A stretch of 64,000 bases of DNA from DATGMS01 sp040905145 (GTDB taxonomy: Bacteria; Bacteroidota; Bacteroidia; Cytophagales; Cyclobacteriaceae). Both the position numbers and the translations under genes were made by a program. The stretch lies in assembly GCA_040905145.1 (NCBI GenBank), contig JBBDSC010000234.1, forward strand, positions 1 to 64,000, read 5' to 3'. The notes beneath the pieces are model-generated. The model made no database searches. It was given only the letters and a program-made list of their open reading frames with translations, and was not told where the DNA came from. Positions 24,477 to 33,328 of this stretch are shown here, in pieces (position 1 is the first letter of the stretch; each line of letters begins with the position of its first letter).

Positions 24477-25112
24477 ATGAAGTACTTTAACTATATAAGC
24501 CTGTTTTTCATAAGCATCCTTTTTTTTGGTTGTGAGCTTGAAAACATTGATGTAGACAGATTTGGAACAATCTCCGGAATAGTAGTTGACGGAGAAAGTT
24601 ATGAACCTTTATCCGGTGTGCAGATATCCACCACACCCTCAAGTACAAGTGTCCTTACTGATAAGGACGGAACCTTTCATGTTGATAAAGTCCAATATGG
24701 AGAGGTGGTAATAAATGCCAGAAAAAAAGATTTTTTATCAGGAAGTATTAGCATTGCTGTTTATGACCAACAAAACACCGCACTTACCTTCTTTCTTTTG
24801 GAAGATGACAGAGATGTTGGAAATGTGGTAATTTATGATCCGGTCCCAGGAAATGGAGCAGCCGATCAGCCAAGCCCCCTCACCTTCGAATGGAAGGTTG
24901 ATCAGGATAACAGGTCCAGGCAGTTAGAGTATACCGTGTACATGTTTGAGTCTAATTCTACGGTTCAATCCATTGTGGGGGAAAATCTAACTTCACCACA
25001 AGTCGTAGTCTCGGACTTGAAAGCCAATACTACCTATTTCTGGTATGTGGTAGCAAAATATGATGGAAGAAATGTGGCAAATAGCCCAACTTGGACATTT
25101 TCAACGGACTGA
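24477..25112 (+). CDS. Curli-operon lipoprotein with carboxypeptidase-regulatory-like and Fn3-like domains
   Basis: A 211-residue lipoprotein (lipobox FFGC, Cys19). Residues ~31-110 form a carboxypeptidase regulatory-like beta-sandwich (GTISGIVVDGESYEPLSGVQ, TDKDGTFHVDKVQYG), and residues ~118-210 look fibronectin-type-III-like (PSPLTFEWKVDQD, LKANTTYFWYVVAKYDG). It starts 8 bases after csgG and ends the operon. A surface or periplasmic lipoprotein at this place may anchor or guide the fibre; no E. coli csg equivalent is known to me. Confidence 0.7.
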   Translation: MKYFNYISLFFISILFFGCELENIDVDRFGTISGIVVDGESYEPLSGVQISTTPSSTSVLTDKDGTFHVDKVQYGEVVINARKKDFLSGSISIAVYDQQNTALTFFLLEDDRDVGNVVIYDPVPGNGAADQPSPLTFEWKVDQDNRSRQLEYTVYMFESNSTVQSIVGENLTSPQVVVSDLKANTTYFWYVVAKYDGRNVANSPTWTFSTD

Positions 25113-25240
25113 CAATTTTCAATGGCGCTGACTTCTTCATCTGTTAGTTTAGAAAACTCCTTTTCCTTGGCCCTTTTGGACAGGGTACCGTTATTTTGCT
25201 CGAGAAAACGCATGAGCATAGCGACCAATTTATCCGGCAT
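25112..25240 (-). pseudogene. C-terminal protein fragment, possibly Fic-like
   Basis: The minus strand reads MPDKLVAMLMRFLEQNNGTL then SKRAKEKEFSKLTDEEVSAI and dissolves into the end of the preceding lipoprotein gene. The LSKRAREKEFxxLTDEEVxxIE pattern is one I associate with the C-terminus of Fic/filamentation-type proteins, but the assignment is uncertain. An in-frame stop lies 5 codons before the Met, so it is a relic tail. Confidence 0.35.
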
Positions 25241-25418
25241 TTCAATTCATTGTGCTTGTAAAGGTTATCTTCCGGCAAATGAAAAACAGTTTAAAACATT
25301 GGTCACCTATCCTTGGAAATAGTACGCAGAATGCCTTTTACCTAGTTTCATTTTCGTTGGCCATGCAATCGAAAAGGTACTTCAAAGTTTCTTCAGGAAA
25401 TTATTCTTAATTTGGAGA

Positions 25419-26257
25419 ATGAAAATCCTTCTGGTAGAAGACAACAATGAATTGACAAAAAATATTATAGACTTTTTGGGTCAGGAGGGGTTGATATGTG
25501 AATCCTGTGACAATTGCTTTGATGCAGAGGACAAACTACTTTCCTTCAGGTATGATTGCGTGGTTTTGGACATTATGCTTCCCGATGGAAACGGCTTGGA
25601 GATTCTACGGTTTATCAAAGATCAAAAACTGACCTGCAACATTTTGATCATTTCCGCCAAAAATTCGCTGGAGGACAAAATCAAGGGACTGGAAATTGGG
25701 GCGGATGATTATTTGACCAAACCCTTTTACTTGCCAGAACTCCATGCACGCCTCAAAGCCATTTATCGGAGAAACCAGCTGGATGGTAACCATGAAGTGG
25801 TTTTTAATGAAATCAAACTGGATACGCTCACCCTGGAAGCCATGGTCGGAGACAAGGTTCTGGATCTCACCAAAAAAGAATTTGACTTGCTTCTCTTTTT
25901 CCTCACCAATAAAAACCGCGTACTGGGAAGACAATCCATCGCCCAGCACATGTGGGGAGATTATACAGATNNNNNNNNNNNNNNNNNNNNNNNNNNNNNN
26001 NNNNNNNNNNNNNNNNNNNNNNNNNNNNNNNNNNNNNNNNNNNNNNNNNNNNNNNNNNNNNNNNNNNNNNCCGCGTACTGGGAAGACAATCCATCGCCCA
26101 GCACATGTGGGGAGATTATACAGATGATCTGGCAAATTTTGACTTTGTCTATCAGCATATCAAAAACCTCCGGAAGAAAATTTGCCAGGCAGGAGGCAAA
26201 GATTATATCAACACCATGTATGGTATTGGTTATAAATTCAACACATCCGCATCATGA
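25419..26257 (+). CDS. OmpR/RprY-type response regulator, interrupted by an assembly gap
   Basis: The receiver domain (residues 1-115) has all key residues: acidic pocket Glu7-Asp8, phosphoacceptor Asp51 (VVLDIMLPDGNG), Ser79 and Lys101 (TKPF). The winged-helix effector domain (~125-227) runs from DKVLDLTKKEFDLLLFF to INTMYGIGYKF. A 100-N gap and a 55-bp duplication split it in the assembly. Removing 155 bases (gap plus one copy) restores one frame of 227 residues, the usual length. It overlaps the histidine kinase start by 4 bases, so the pair is translationally coupled. Translations through the N block are meaningless. Confidence 0.9.
25916..26125. repeat. 55-bp exact duplication flanking the scaffold gap
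   Basis: Bases 25916-25970 and 26071-26125 are identical (both start CCGCGTACTGGGAAGACAAT and end TTATACAGAT). They encode the same protein segment, so they are the unmerged ends of two overlapping contigs, not a biological repeat. Confidence 0.95.
25971..26070. other. 100-N scaffold gap
   Basis: Exactly 100 unknown bases, the conventional filler for a gap of unknown size. The flanking overlap shows that the true gap is negative, that is, the contigs overlap by 55 bases. Confidence 0.98.
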
Positions 26258-27507
26258 AACTGATCAATATATTTACCGTTTGGTACCTCGGCATTTCAGC
26301 AATAGTTCTCCTGCTTGGGGGAATCCTGATTTTCCAGAAACTGGAATCTGAAATTGATTTTGAGCAAGGGATGGAACTCGAAAGGCAGCTGGATAATTAT
26401 GCGGAAAAACTAAAAAAGGGCAAATCTCCGGATCGCCTCCAAAAGGAGAGATTGGAAATTTCAGAGTTGCCGCTGCAGACTGCTTTACTGCCGTTTAGTG
26501 TGAGGGATACTTTGGCATGGCATGATCAGTTGGAGCAGATGGAAAGACAACTGAAGGGGAGTCGGTCCTATCTGATCAATGGAAAGCATTATTATCTTTC
26601 TACCTATAACATGGTCATTGAAAGCAGCGACATCACCGAAACGGTGGTGCAGACAATGGTTGCTATTTTTGCCCTGCTTTTGATTTTCATTGCCATCACC
26701 GGAAGGATTGTTTCTAAAAAAATCCTTTCCCCATTCCATCAAAGCCTGGAAAAAATAAAATCCTTCACATTCAAAGAGAATGAACCTCTTGTCTTTGCCC
26801 CATCTGAAACAGAAGAATTTGTCAAACTGAATAATTTTCTCCATAAGATGTCTATTCAGCTTTTGAAAGATTATAGGGTGATGAAGGAATTTTCAGAAAA
26901 TCTTTCCCATGAAATCCAGACGCCCGTTTCAGTCGTGAGGGGGAAAATGGAATTGCTGATGGACTCCCCCATCAATGACAAACAAGCCAGCCTCATTGAA
27001 TCTGCCTATCAGGCCAATGAAAAAATTACCAGAATAGTGGGGTCTTTAGGGGTGTTGGCAAGATTGGAAAATCAGGAGTTTGCTTTTACTGAAGAAATAG
27101 ATTTTTCTGCCAAAGTGAGCCAATCAATTCGGGATTTTGAGGAGTTGGTAGCCATCAAAAGCCTTTCCATTGAAATGGATATCCAACCTGATATTTTCAT
27201 CAACATTCATCCCAATATGGCAGAAATGCTTTTGCAAAACCTGTTGACCAACGCCATTAAACACAATGACAAAGATGGATCCATATTCATCAGGCTCGAT
27301 ACTGGAATGCTTGAAGTCACCAATACAGGCCCTAAACCCGATCAGGATGTCAATGATTTTTTTCAAAGGTTTAAAAAAGGCAATAATAACCATCATTCTA
27401 TAGGATTAGGCCTGTCCATAGTTAAACAAATCTGCATCGTCAACGGCTTTGAGATCAATTATTCCTATCAGGAACCCCATCATCGGGTCCGGATTTCTTT
27501 TGGATAA
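26254..27507 (+). CDS. Sensor histidine kinase (RprX-like)
   Basis: A 417-residue kinase with two membrane spans (residues ~7-29 and ~132-149) enclosing a periplasmic sensor of about 100 residues. HisKA begins near residue 209 with the H-box FSENLSHEIQTPVSVVRGKM (His219). The ATPase domain shows the N-box NLLTNAIKHND, a shortened G1 region (LEVTNTGPKPDQD), an F-box (FFQRFKKGNNNHH) and G2 (GLGLSIVKQI). No HAMP is obvious; a short linker follows the second span. The start overlaps the regulator stop in an ATGA arrangement. A TonB-dependent receptor follows 59 bases downstream and may be a target. Confidence 0.92.
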   Translation: MKLINIFTVWYLGISAIVLLLGGILIFQKLESEIDFEQGMELERQLDNYAEKLKKGKSPDRLQKERLEISELPLQTALLPFSVRDTLAWHDQLEQMERQLKGSRSYLINGKHYYLSTYNMVIESSDITETVVQTMVAIFALLLIFIAITGRIVSKKILSPFHQSLEKIKSFTFKENEPLVFAPSETEEFVKLNNFLHKMSIQLLKDYRVMKEFSENLSHEIQTPVSVVRGKMELLMDSPINDKQASLIESAYQANEKITRIVGSLGVLARLENQEFAFTEEIDFSAKVSQSIRDFEELVAIKSLSIEMDIQPDIFINIHPNMAEMLLQNLLTNAIKHNDKDGSIFIRLDTGMLEVTNTGPKPDQDVNDFFQRFKKGNNNHHSIGLGLSIVKQICIVNGFEINYSYQEPHHRVRISFG

Positions 27508-27566
27508 TTATGACTTCAAATTTGGTACAGATTGTAAATATAAATTTGTATCAAAGCTAAACCAAT

Positions 27567-29915
27567 ATGAAACCTATATCTTTTATCCGACTGATTTTCT
27601 TTTTCACGGCCGTCCTGACCGCTACAACAGGGCTGGGACAATCCCAGGAAAATCCCTATACTATTAAAGGCCGATTACTTGATGGGGAAACGGGCCAACC
27701 TTTGCCTTTTGCCCAGGTGGCGCTTTTTGAGCCTGGTGCAGAAGAACCAGCCTCATTTACAGATACTAACGAAAAAGGTCAATTTATTTTAAATTCCAAA
27801 AGTGGGTCCTTTCATCTTCGGTTCATTCTTTTGGGTTATTCCCAAACTGAGCAACCTGTTGAAGTAAAAGGAAATATGGATCTTGGAGGAGTAGAACTGG
27901 AAAGTGAAAACCAAGACCTTCAGGAAGTGGTGATCCAGTCAAACAAAGTTCCCATCAGGGCTGACGTGGAAGGGATTACGATCAATCCTGAACAGAATCT
28001 TTCCAATATCGGGGGTACACTTTTGGACATTTTGAGAAATACGCCATCTATCAGTGTTTCCGAAGATGGCTCCATCTCACTCCGGGGTAGTTCTGGAACC
28101 AATATATTGATCAACGGCAGAAACTCTTCTTTAACTCAGAACCTGGATCAACTGCCGGCAAGTGCGGTAGAACAAATCAAGGTCATCAATAACCCCAATG
28201 CCCGATTTGACGCTGAAGCTGCAGGTGGTGTCATTGATATTATCCTGAAAAGAGGGGAAGATTTAGGGACCAATGGTGGAGCAGAATTTACTTATGGTAC
28301 CAGGGGAAGGATGAACACAGGGATAAGACTTAACCATAGAACAACCCGGTATAATGTCTATGGGGGATATAATTTTAGAAGATGGCAAAATGTAGGCGAA
28401 AGAAATTCAGTGAGGGAGATTTTTGAAGACAATGAAACCCTTGAACAGAATACCGATAGCGAAAGTGAAAATCTTGGACATACCTTCAATTATGGTGGTG
28501 AATATTATTTAGGTAAAAACATCATCAGTTATGAAGGGGTTTTAAGCACGAGTGATGACAGCCAGATCAACACCTTGTTTTCAGAATTAAAGGACAAAAC
28601 CACAGGAGATTTGATTTTGGATTATGTCAGGAGAAACCATGAAACAGAGGCAGATGATGGAATGGACAATGCGTTGATATATGAAAGAACATTTGATGAT
28701 CCTGACCGGCAGTTCAGGTTTACAGCCAGCAATTCTTACAGAAACCAATACAAGATTCAAAATATTGATATCTTCAGAAATACCCTTAATCCAATTCCGG
28801 AAAATCTGGATGGCCGCGAACAGGCTTTCACAGATGAGAAAAGATACATTTCTGTTTTCCAAGTAGATTATATCCATCCATTAGATGAAAAGTCCAAGTT
28901 TGAAACAGGTTTAAAATCCAACATCAGAAAGTTTGACAACGATTATATATACTCCAGGTTTGAAGAGACTGCACAGGATTTTGTGGAAGATCCAGCCATC
29001 AGCAACCGGTTTATATATAAAGACCAGATCCATGCGGGTTATTTTATTTATTCCAGAACCTCCCCAAAATTTGACTATACAGTAGGATTAAGGGGAGAAT
29101 ATACCTTAGTCGATACTTATCTGGCGAATACAGATGAAAGCAATGTCCAAAAGTATGTTGACTTTTTCCCAAGCTTTCAGTCCTTGTATAAATTTAATGA
29201 GGTGCATGGCCTAAAACTTACTTACAGCCGAAGAATAGACCGTCCCACATCTTGGAGACTTAATCCATTCCCGGATATTACAGATTCGCTGAACGTGAGA
29301 AGAGGAAACCCGAACCTTCAACCGGAAATGATTCATTCCCTGGAATTCGGCCATTTGGCGAATTCTGATAAATCAAGCTTTACCACCAACCTTTTCTATC
29401 GTCATGTATCCGGCCAGCTGGATTTCATTACCACCATAGAAGATGGCATCTCCTATTCCCAACCGGATAACCTGAATACCGCAGAATCTTATGGTATTGA
29501 ATTTATTGGTCTTAGCGAAATCTCCCCTTGGTGGACGCTCAGTGGGGGACTGACAATGTTCCAGATCCGGGTGGATGGATCCAATATCGGTGAAGAATTT
29601 GTCAACAGCGGCTTTGCCTGGGATACCAAAATCACCAGTGATTTCAAGCTTCCTTGGAATTTCAACTTTCAGTTGGTAGGAGACTATGAATCCGCAGAAG
29701 TAGAAGCGCAGGGACGGGACCTCTCGCAATATTCCCTGGATGCCAGTATTCAGAAAAGTTTCCTCAATAAAAAAGGAAATGTTTCGGTCAGTCTAAGAGA
29801 CGTTTTCGACACCAGAAGATTTGCAGGAAATAGCCTCACCAACAGTTTTTCTCAGACATTTTACGCCAAAAGGGAAACACGGATTCTGATGATGAGCGCT
29901 AGATATAGCTTCTAG
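27567..29915 (+). CDS. TonB-dependent outer-membrane receptor (OMP_b-brl_3 type)
   Basis: A 782-residue receptor with a signal peptide (residues 1-24), a carboxypeptidase-regulatory-like domain (~31-110, YTIKGRLLDGETGQPLPFAQ), a TonB plug (~120-225, SISLRGSSGTNILINGRNSS, VEQIKVINNPNARFDAEAAG) and a ~550-residue barrel ending in the expected aromatic (SARYSF). It lacks the SusC length and has no SusD partner. Shorter receptors next to two-component systems in Bacteroidota often take up metal chelates or peptides, but the ligand cannot be inferred. A TAAATTTG box at 27541-27548 could be a -7 element for its own promoter, although the only TTTG upstream is at a short 16-base spacing. Confidence 0.9.
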   Translation: MKPISFIRLIFFFTAVLTATTGLGQSQENPYTIKGRLLDGETGQPLPFAQVALFEPGAEEPASFTDTNEKGQFILNSKSGSFHLRFILLGYSQTEQPVEVKGNMDLGGVELESENQDLQEVVIQSNKVPIRADVEGITINPEQNLSNIGGTLLDILRNTPSISVSEDGSISLRGSSGTNILINGRNSSLTQNLDQLPASAVEQIKVINNPNARFDAEAAGGVIDIILKRGEDLGTNGGAEFTYGTRGRMNTGIRLNHRTTRYNVYGGYNFRRWQNVGERNSVREIFEDNETLEQNTDSESENLGHTFNYGGEYYLGKNIISYEGVLSTSDDSQINTLFSELKDKTTGDLILDYVRRNHETEADDGMDNALIYERTFDDPDRQFRFTASNSYRNQYKIQNIDIFRNTLNPIPENLDGREQAFTDEKRYISVFQVDYIHPLDEKSKFETGLKSNIRKFDNDYIYSRFEETAQDFVEDPAISNRFIYKDQIHAGYFIYSRTSPKFDYTVGLRGEYTLVDTYLANTDESNVQKYVDFFPSFQSLYKFNEVHGLKLTYSRRIDRPTSWRLNPFPDITDSLNVRRGNPNLQPEMIHSLEFGHLANSDKSSFTTNLFYRHVSGQLDFITTIEDGISYSQPDNLNTAESYGIEFIGLSEISPWWTLSGGLTMFQIRVDGSNIGEEFVNSGFAWDTKITSDFKLPWNFNFQLVGDYESAEVEAQGRDLSQYSLDASIQKSFLNKKGNVSVSLRDVFDTRRFAGNSLTNSFSQTFYAKRETRILMMSARYSF

Positions 29916-30169
29916 CATACCCTTTACCTCTGGTGTGTTTCGAAAATTGCCTTGGATTAACTCCGGGCCCTTTGTTGCATGTCAAATTTTATGACAAGGT
30001 TTGCGGAGGATGATATCACCCTTATCAAGAGATCATTATTAAAACGATAAATAATTCTAACAGAAACAAATGGTTCCATTGTTTGCCCTTCGCATGTAAA
30101 TGGCATTGTGGGCATAAAACCAACCGTAGGTTTAGTAAGCCGCTCCGGAATTTTTGCAATTCGGTTTTT
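29916..30169. other. Convergent intergenic spacer
   Basis: About 250 bases between the receptor and phoD, which face each other. No gene recognised, and no clear strong hairpin. Confidence 0.4.
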
Positions 30170-31540
30170 TTATTTGGATGTCAGATCCTTTTCCGTGAGT
30201 TGATGCGTAACCCGCACCTCACCTCGATGGTCGATGATCTTTAAGGTGACCATCCGGCTTCCGTTATCTCCGGAAAACTCCAGAAGCCCGAAATTGTAAT
30301 CCTGAATGTCATTAATAATGGGTCCGTCAAACCGCCTGTTGTGACCGCTTACCTGTCTGTTCCGCCTATATTGATGATCATCGGCTTCCACTGGATGAAC
30401 GCCTGCATTTGAACTGATCAATTCGTAGAGCGGGTAACCTTCATCTGAGAAATCAACCCGGCTAAGCGAGCCAACATGCCAGTCTCCGGAAATAAAAAAT
30501 ACCCCATCAATGCCCTCAGAAAACATCCAATTGAAAAAGTCCTCGCGCTCGGTGCCAAAATTTGCCCAATACTCCCCCGTACCCTTCCGGTCAATGGTCG
30601 TGGTGTGCCCGTTGACAATCACCTTAAAAGTAGCCGTGCTTGCTTTTAGATTTTCTTTAAGCCAGGCAAGTTGTCCTGATCCCAGCATCGTCGTCCGATC
30701 GGGTGCTTCATTTGGATCCCGGTGGTAGCGGTCATCGAGCATGAAGAACTCAACATCTGCAATCTTGAAGGAATGAAAAATACCTGGTGTCCCAGGGGTG
30801 CCAGCCGATGGGTTTGGCCAATATTTTTTAAAGATGTCCAGCGTCAGTTCCCGCCACTGAAAGGTCCTATCAGAATTGTTTGGTCCAAAGTCATGATCGT
30901 CCCAAATAGCATAAGTCGGTGTGGTAGCCAGCACCGTTCGGAGACCTGGAACATCCCGGAGATAACGGTGATACCGGGCCATTGCATAATTGACAGTGCT
31001 CTCAGGGGCTTCATAAGCACCTGACCGCATAGGCATATAGTTATTGTCTCCGATTAGCAGAAACGCATCGGGATCGGAAATTGCAACCTGTGTCCAAATA
31101 GGTTGGAGAGGCACCTGAATCGGGTTAATACAGGAGCCAAATGCCACTTTGAAATCAGCAGCAGATTCTGGAGCTGGCATTAGTTGAAAAGATTGGATTG
31201 ATTGCGGCCGGATTGCCTGCCTGTCAATCTCCAGTTCATAATGGAGTAGCCCCCTGGCCGGCAGGTTTTCCAATATCACGGTACCTACATGCGGGGCTTC
31301 CTCACTGGTTCCCCCTTGTGCAACCCCTTTAAAAATTGGAGTGGAACCTGATTCAACCCAATAATGCACTTTCACCTCGGCAGGTTTGTTGGTTTCAACC
31401 CAGATATTGGCCAGGGAAGAAGTCGTATGACCGACCATCGGGCCACTCAACAGATGGCCCGGTAACTGCAAGCTGTTTTCCTGTCCAAATATATTGGAAG
31501 AAAGCAATATTCCTAAAGTAAGGCTGATAAGAAATTTCAT
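30170..31540 (-). CDS. phoD: PhoD-like alkaline phosphatase / phosphodiesterase
   Basis: A 456-residue secreted metallophosphoesterase, with a signal peptide cleaved after FGQ (residue 20). The N-terminal Fn3-like domain (~25-120) is followed by the catalytic domain: VAFGSCINP (Cys ligand of the Fe-Ca site), LLIGDNNYM, TYAIWDDHDFGPNNSD, FFMLDDRYHRDPNEAP, VNGHTT and FISGDWHVGSLSR. In the family this site releases phosphate from monoesters and diesters. Part of this gene is present again, rearranged, at 38171-38277. Transcribed alone, so probably self-regulated. Confidence 0.9.
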   Translation of the reverse strand: MKFLISLTLGILLSSNIFGQENSLQLPGHLLSGPMVGHTTSSLANIWVETNKPAEVKVHYWVESGSTPIFKGVAQGGTSEEAPHVGTVILENLPARGLLHYELEIDRQAIRPQSIQSFQLMPAPESAADFKVAFGSCINPIQVPLQPIWTQVAISDPDAFLLIGDNNYMPMRSGAYEAPESTVNYAMARYHRYLRDVPGLRTVLATTPTYAIWDDHDFGPNNSDRTFQWRELTLDIFKKYWPNPSAGTPGTPGIFHSFKIADVEFFMLDDRYHRDPNEAPDRTTMLGSGQLAWLKENLKASTATFKVIVNGHTTTIDRKGTGEYWANFGTEREDFFNWMFSEGIDGVFFISGDWHVGSLSRVDFSDEGYPLYELISSNAGVHPVEADDHQYRRNRQVSGHNRRFDGPIINDIQDYNFGLLEFSGDNGSRMVTLKIIDHRGEVRVTHQLTEKDLTSK

Positions 31541-31757
31541 GTTATGCTGGTTGGTTCCCGGTTATAATTTGAATAAGCTGTATTTACAGTCCTGAAATAA
31601 TGTACCTGAAAGTATAAAATATATTTGAATTATACAATTCCTTCAGTTAAATGAAACGGTTGCAGACTGGAATATAACCGCTCCGGAATATATGGAATGC
31701 AGACTTATTCTTCCTTATTTGGGCACCGCCATTCCGGCATAAGTTTGCCGGAGAATT

Positions 31758-32258
31758 TTATTTTGATGGATCCGCAAAAAATATGGAACAAACTTCACAG
31801 GCTACGACTGGGGAGATTTTCGATGTAGTGGGAAATATGCCCACCCGTCCCGGAGGGTTGGAAGGATGGAATGGCACGGACATGTCTGTCTGCTTGATAC
31901 GGCCTTTCAGCTCTTCAAATAGCGTGTTTTCAAAAGTTTCAGTGTGCGACATCATTTTTTCCCTGTATTCATTTTCGGCATTGAGGTAGGCAACGACATT
32001 GGTCGTTTGTTCGTCCGGGGTGGCAGCTACCTTTTGCTTATCGCTGAGTTTCATCCAGTAGTAATTGTCCGTGCGGGTGTCGTTATGGATGATAAGCTGT
32101 TCCGGAATGGCCTCAGCCTTTGGCGGTGCTATATCTGTTTTGGTCAGAAGAAGACTTTGTTTGTAGGCTAGGGTATTTACTTCATTGTGTTTTGTTTCGC
32201 ATGCTATAATGCTTACCATAAGACAACACAATAGGATGAAATTTTGAAATTGGCACAT
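31758..32258 (-). pseudogene. Prolyl oligopeptidase (S9A) N-terminal relic
   Basis: From ATG 32258 (MCQFQNFILLCCLMVSIIAC, lipobox-like) the sequence continues PPKAEAIPEQLIIHNDTRTD, NYYWMKLSD, then YLNAENEYREKMMSHTETFE and a GRIKQTDMSVP block, the start of the S9A propeller domain of secreted protease II/prolyl oligopeptidase. After the DMSVP motif (~residue 130) the sequence loses family resemblance and the frame ends. About 80% of the enzyme, including the whole hydrolase domain with its catalytic triad, is missing. Confidence 0.72.
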
Positions 32259-32423
32259 GTCCTTCTGCTTGTTAGTTGTTTTAAAAAACTTTAAGGGATC
32301 CGAATTTGAATAATCCACTATAAATAAATATACGGTTATTTTTCAAATAAGGAGGGGAATGAACCATTAAAAGGTAAAGTTGGAGAATAATGGGGATGGA
32401 GAGGCCAAAATGCCCACTTGGTA

Positions 32424-32444
32424 GATCAAGTCGCCGACTTGATC
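32424..32444. repeat. Perfect 10-bp palindrome around a single base
   Basis: GATCAAGTCG, C, CGACTTGATC: exact inverted arms with a one-base centre. Without a loop it is more like a protein-binding dyad or part of a transposon end than a hairpin. It lies between two relics on the minus strand. Confidence 0.5.
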
Positions 32445-32555
32445 AATGGGTTTGAGGTCAGGGGAAATCTTTCCCTCAGAATCATCTGATCTCGCTATTT
32501 TAAGACAGTCCTGCCTAGATTTAATTGCAGGGTCCTTCAGGGCAGTGAAAAGCAT

Positions 32556-32837
32556 TTAGTGTCTGAATACCGCTATCCCATGGTCAATCCGTTTTTTAAA
32601 TACATCGACCTCTTCGAACCCCTCGATTTCCATGGCTCCAAAAAAATGCCCGATTCCTTTCCCTACACTTGTTTCCGGAGTCTCTTCCCATAAAGCAAAT
32701 GGTGGAGCAAAAGGTCCCCAGTTAGCCCCACTGAGCACACTGCACAAGATGTCCACCATAGCGGAAAGACAATATCCTTTATGGCCACCCATTTTTATAT
32801 TTCCCCTATTACCACCGTCCATTCCCGCACTTCCCAT
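32556..32837 (-). pseudogene. Malate/L-lactate dehydrogenase (Ldh_2 family) C-terminal relic
   Basis: The readable part is GGHKGYCLSAMVDILCSVLS followed by GANWGPF, then GKGIGHFFGAMEIEGFEE, the signature of the C-terminal part of the NAD(P)-dependent Ldh_2 family (malate, lactate, ureidoglycolate and diketogulonate reductases). The N-terminal ~200 residues with the catalytic His are absent, and the open frame runs out of the 3' end of the YciI gene. This is a deletion scar. Confidence 0.65.
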
Positions 32838-33073
32838 GAGGCTATAACGCCCTTTTGAACGTATGGGTCTTTGAGGGCAAAATTTTCGACAACCGCTTTA
32901 TCCTGACATTTGAAAATCAGAACGGCTTTGTCCGCCGGATCAGCCAAAGCTCCGCCCATCAGCAAGAGACCTTTTTCGTGATACTCTTTTGCCAGGGCAA
33001 GATGGAGGTTTCTTAAAGACGCCCGCCGTTCGATATAATCATCACCTGTTGCATAAGTAAGAATAAAATACAT
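32795..33073 (-). CDS. YciI-family protein
   Basis: A 92-residue YCII-related protein with a ferredoxin-like dimeric alpha-beta barrel. Family features: MYFILTYATGDDYIERRASL, HLALAKEYHEKGLLLMGGAL with the conserved His and Gly-Gly, and the terminal VREWTVVIG. Full length for the family; activity is unknown, and some members are dehalogenase-like or redox enzymes. Its 3' end overlaps the truncated Ldh_2 frame by 43 bases, so a deletion may have just touched the end of this gene. Likely still functional. Confidence 0.75.
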   Translation of the reverse strand: MYFILTYATGDDYIERRASLRNLHLALAKEYHEKGLLLMGGALADPADKAVLIFKCQDKAVVENFALKDPYVQKGVIASWEVREWTVVIGEI

Positions 33074-33328
33074 GCCTTGAAATTAAGCATTGCCAGCATA
33101 AAATCCCCTATTCATTAATTAATATTAACCCTGATTAGGGAGGCGGTGAGGGAGTATTATGAATTGTAAACCAATTTTAACCGAATTTTTAGTAATATTA
33201 TGTGCTGATGAATTTCGGATATGGCAGGGGTATCCAACACCTATTGAAATGGCTGATTCTGATAGGGTCACGTGATAGATGTTTTAGCCATCAATTAAAT
33301 TGATCAAAATACAAATGGAGGAATTGAT

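Noticed and set aside
25744..26135. Several open frames on both strands running through the N block
   Set aside because: They translate unknown bases or are antisense to the response regulator; all are artefacts of the scaffold gap and 55-bp duplication.
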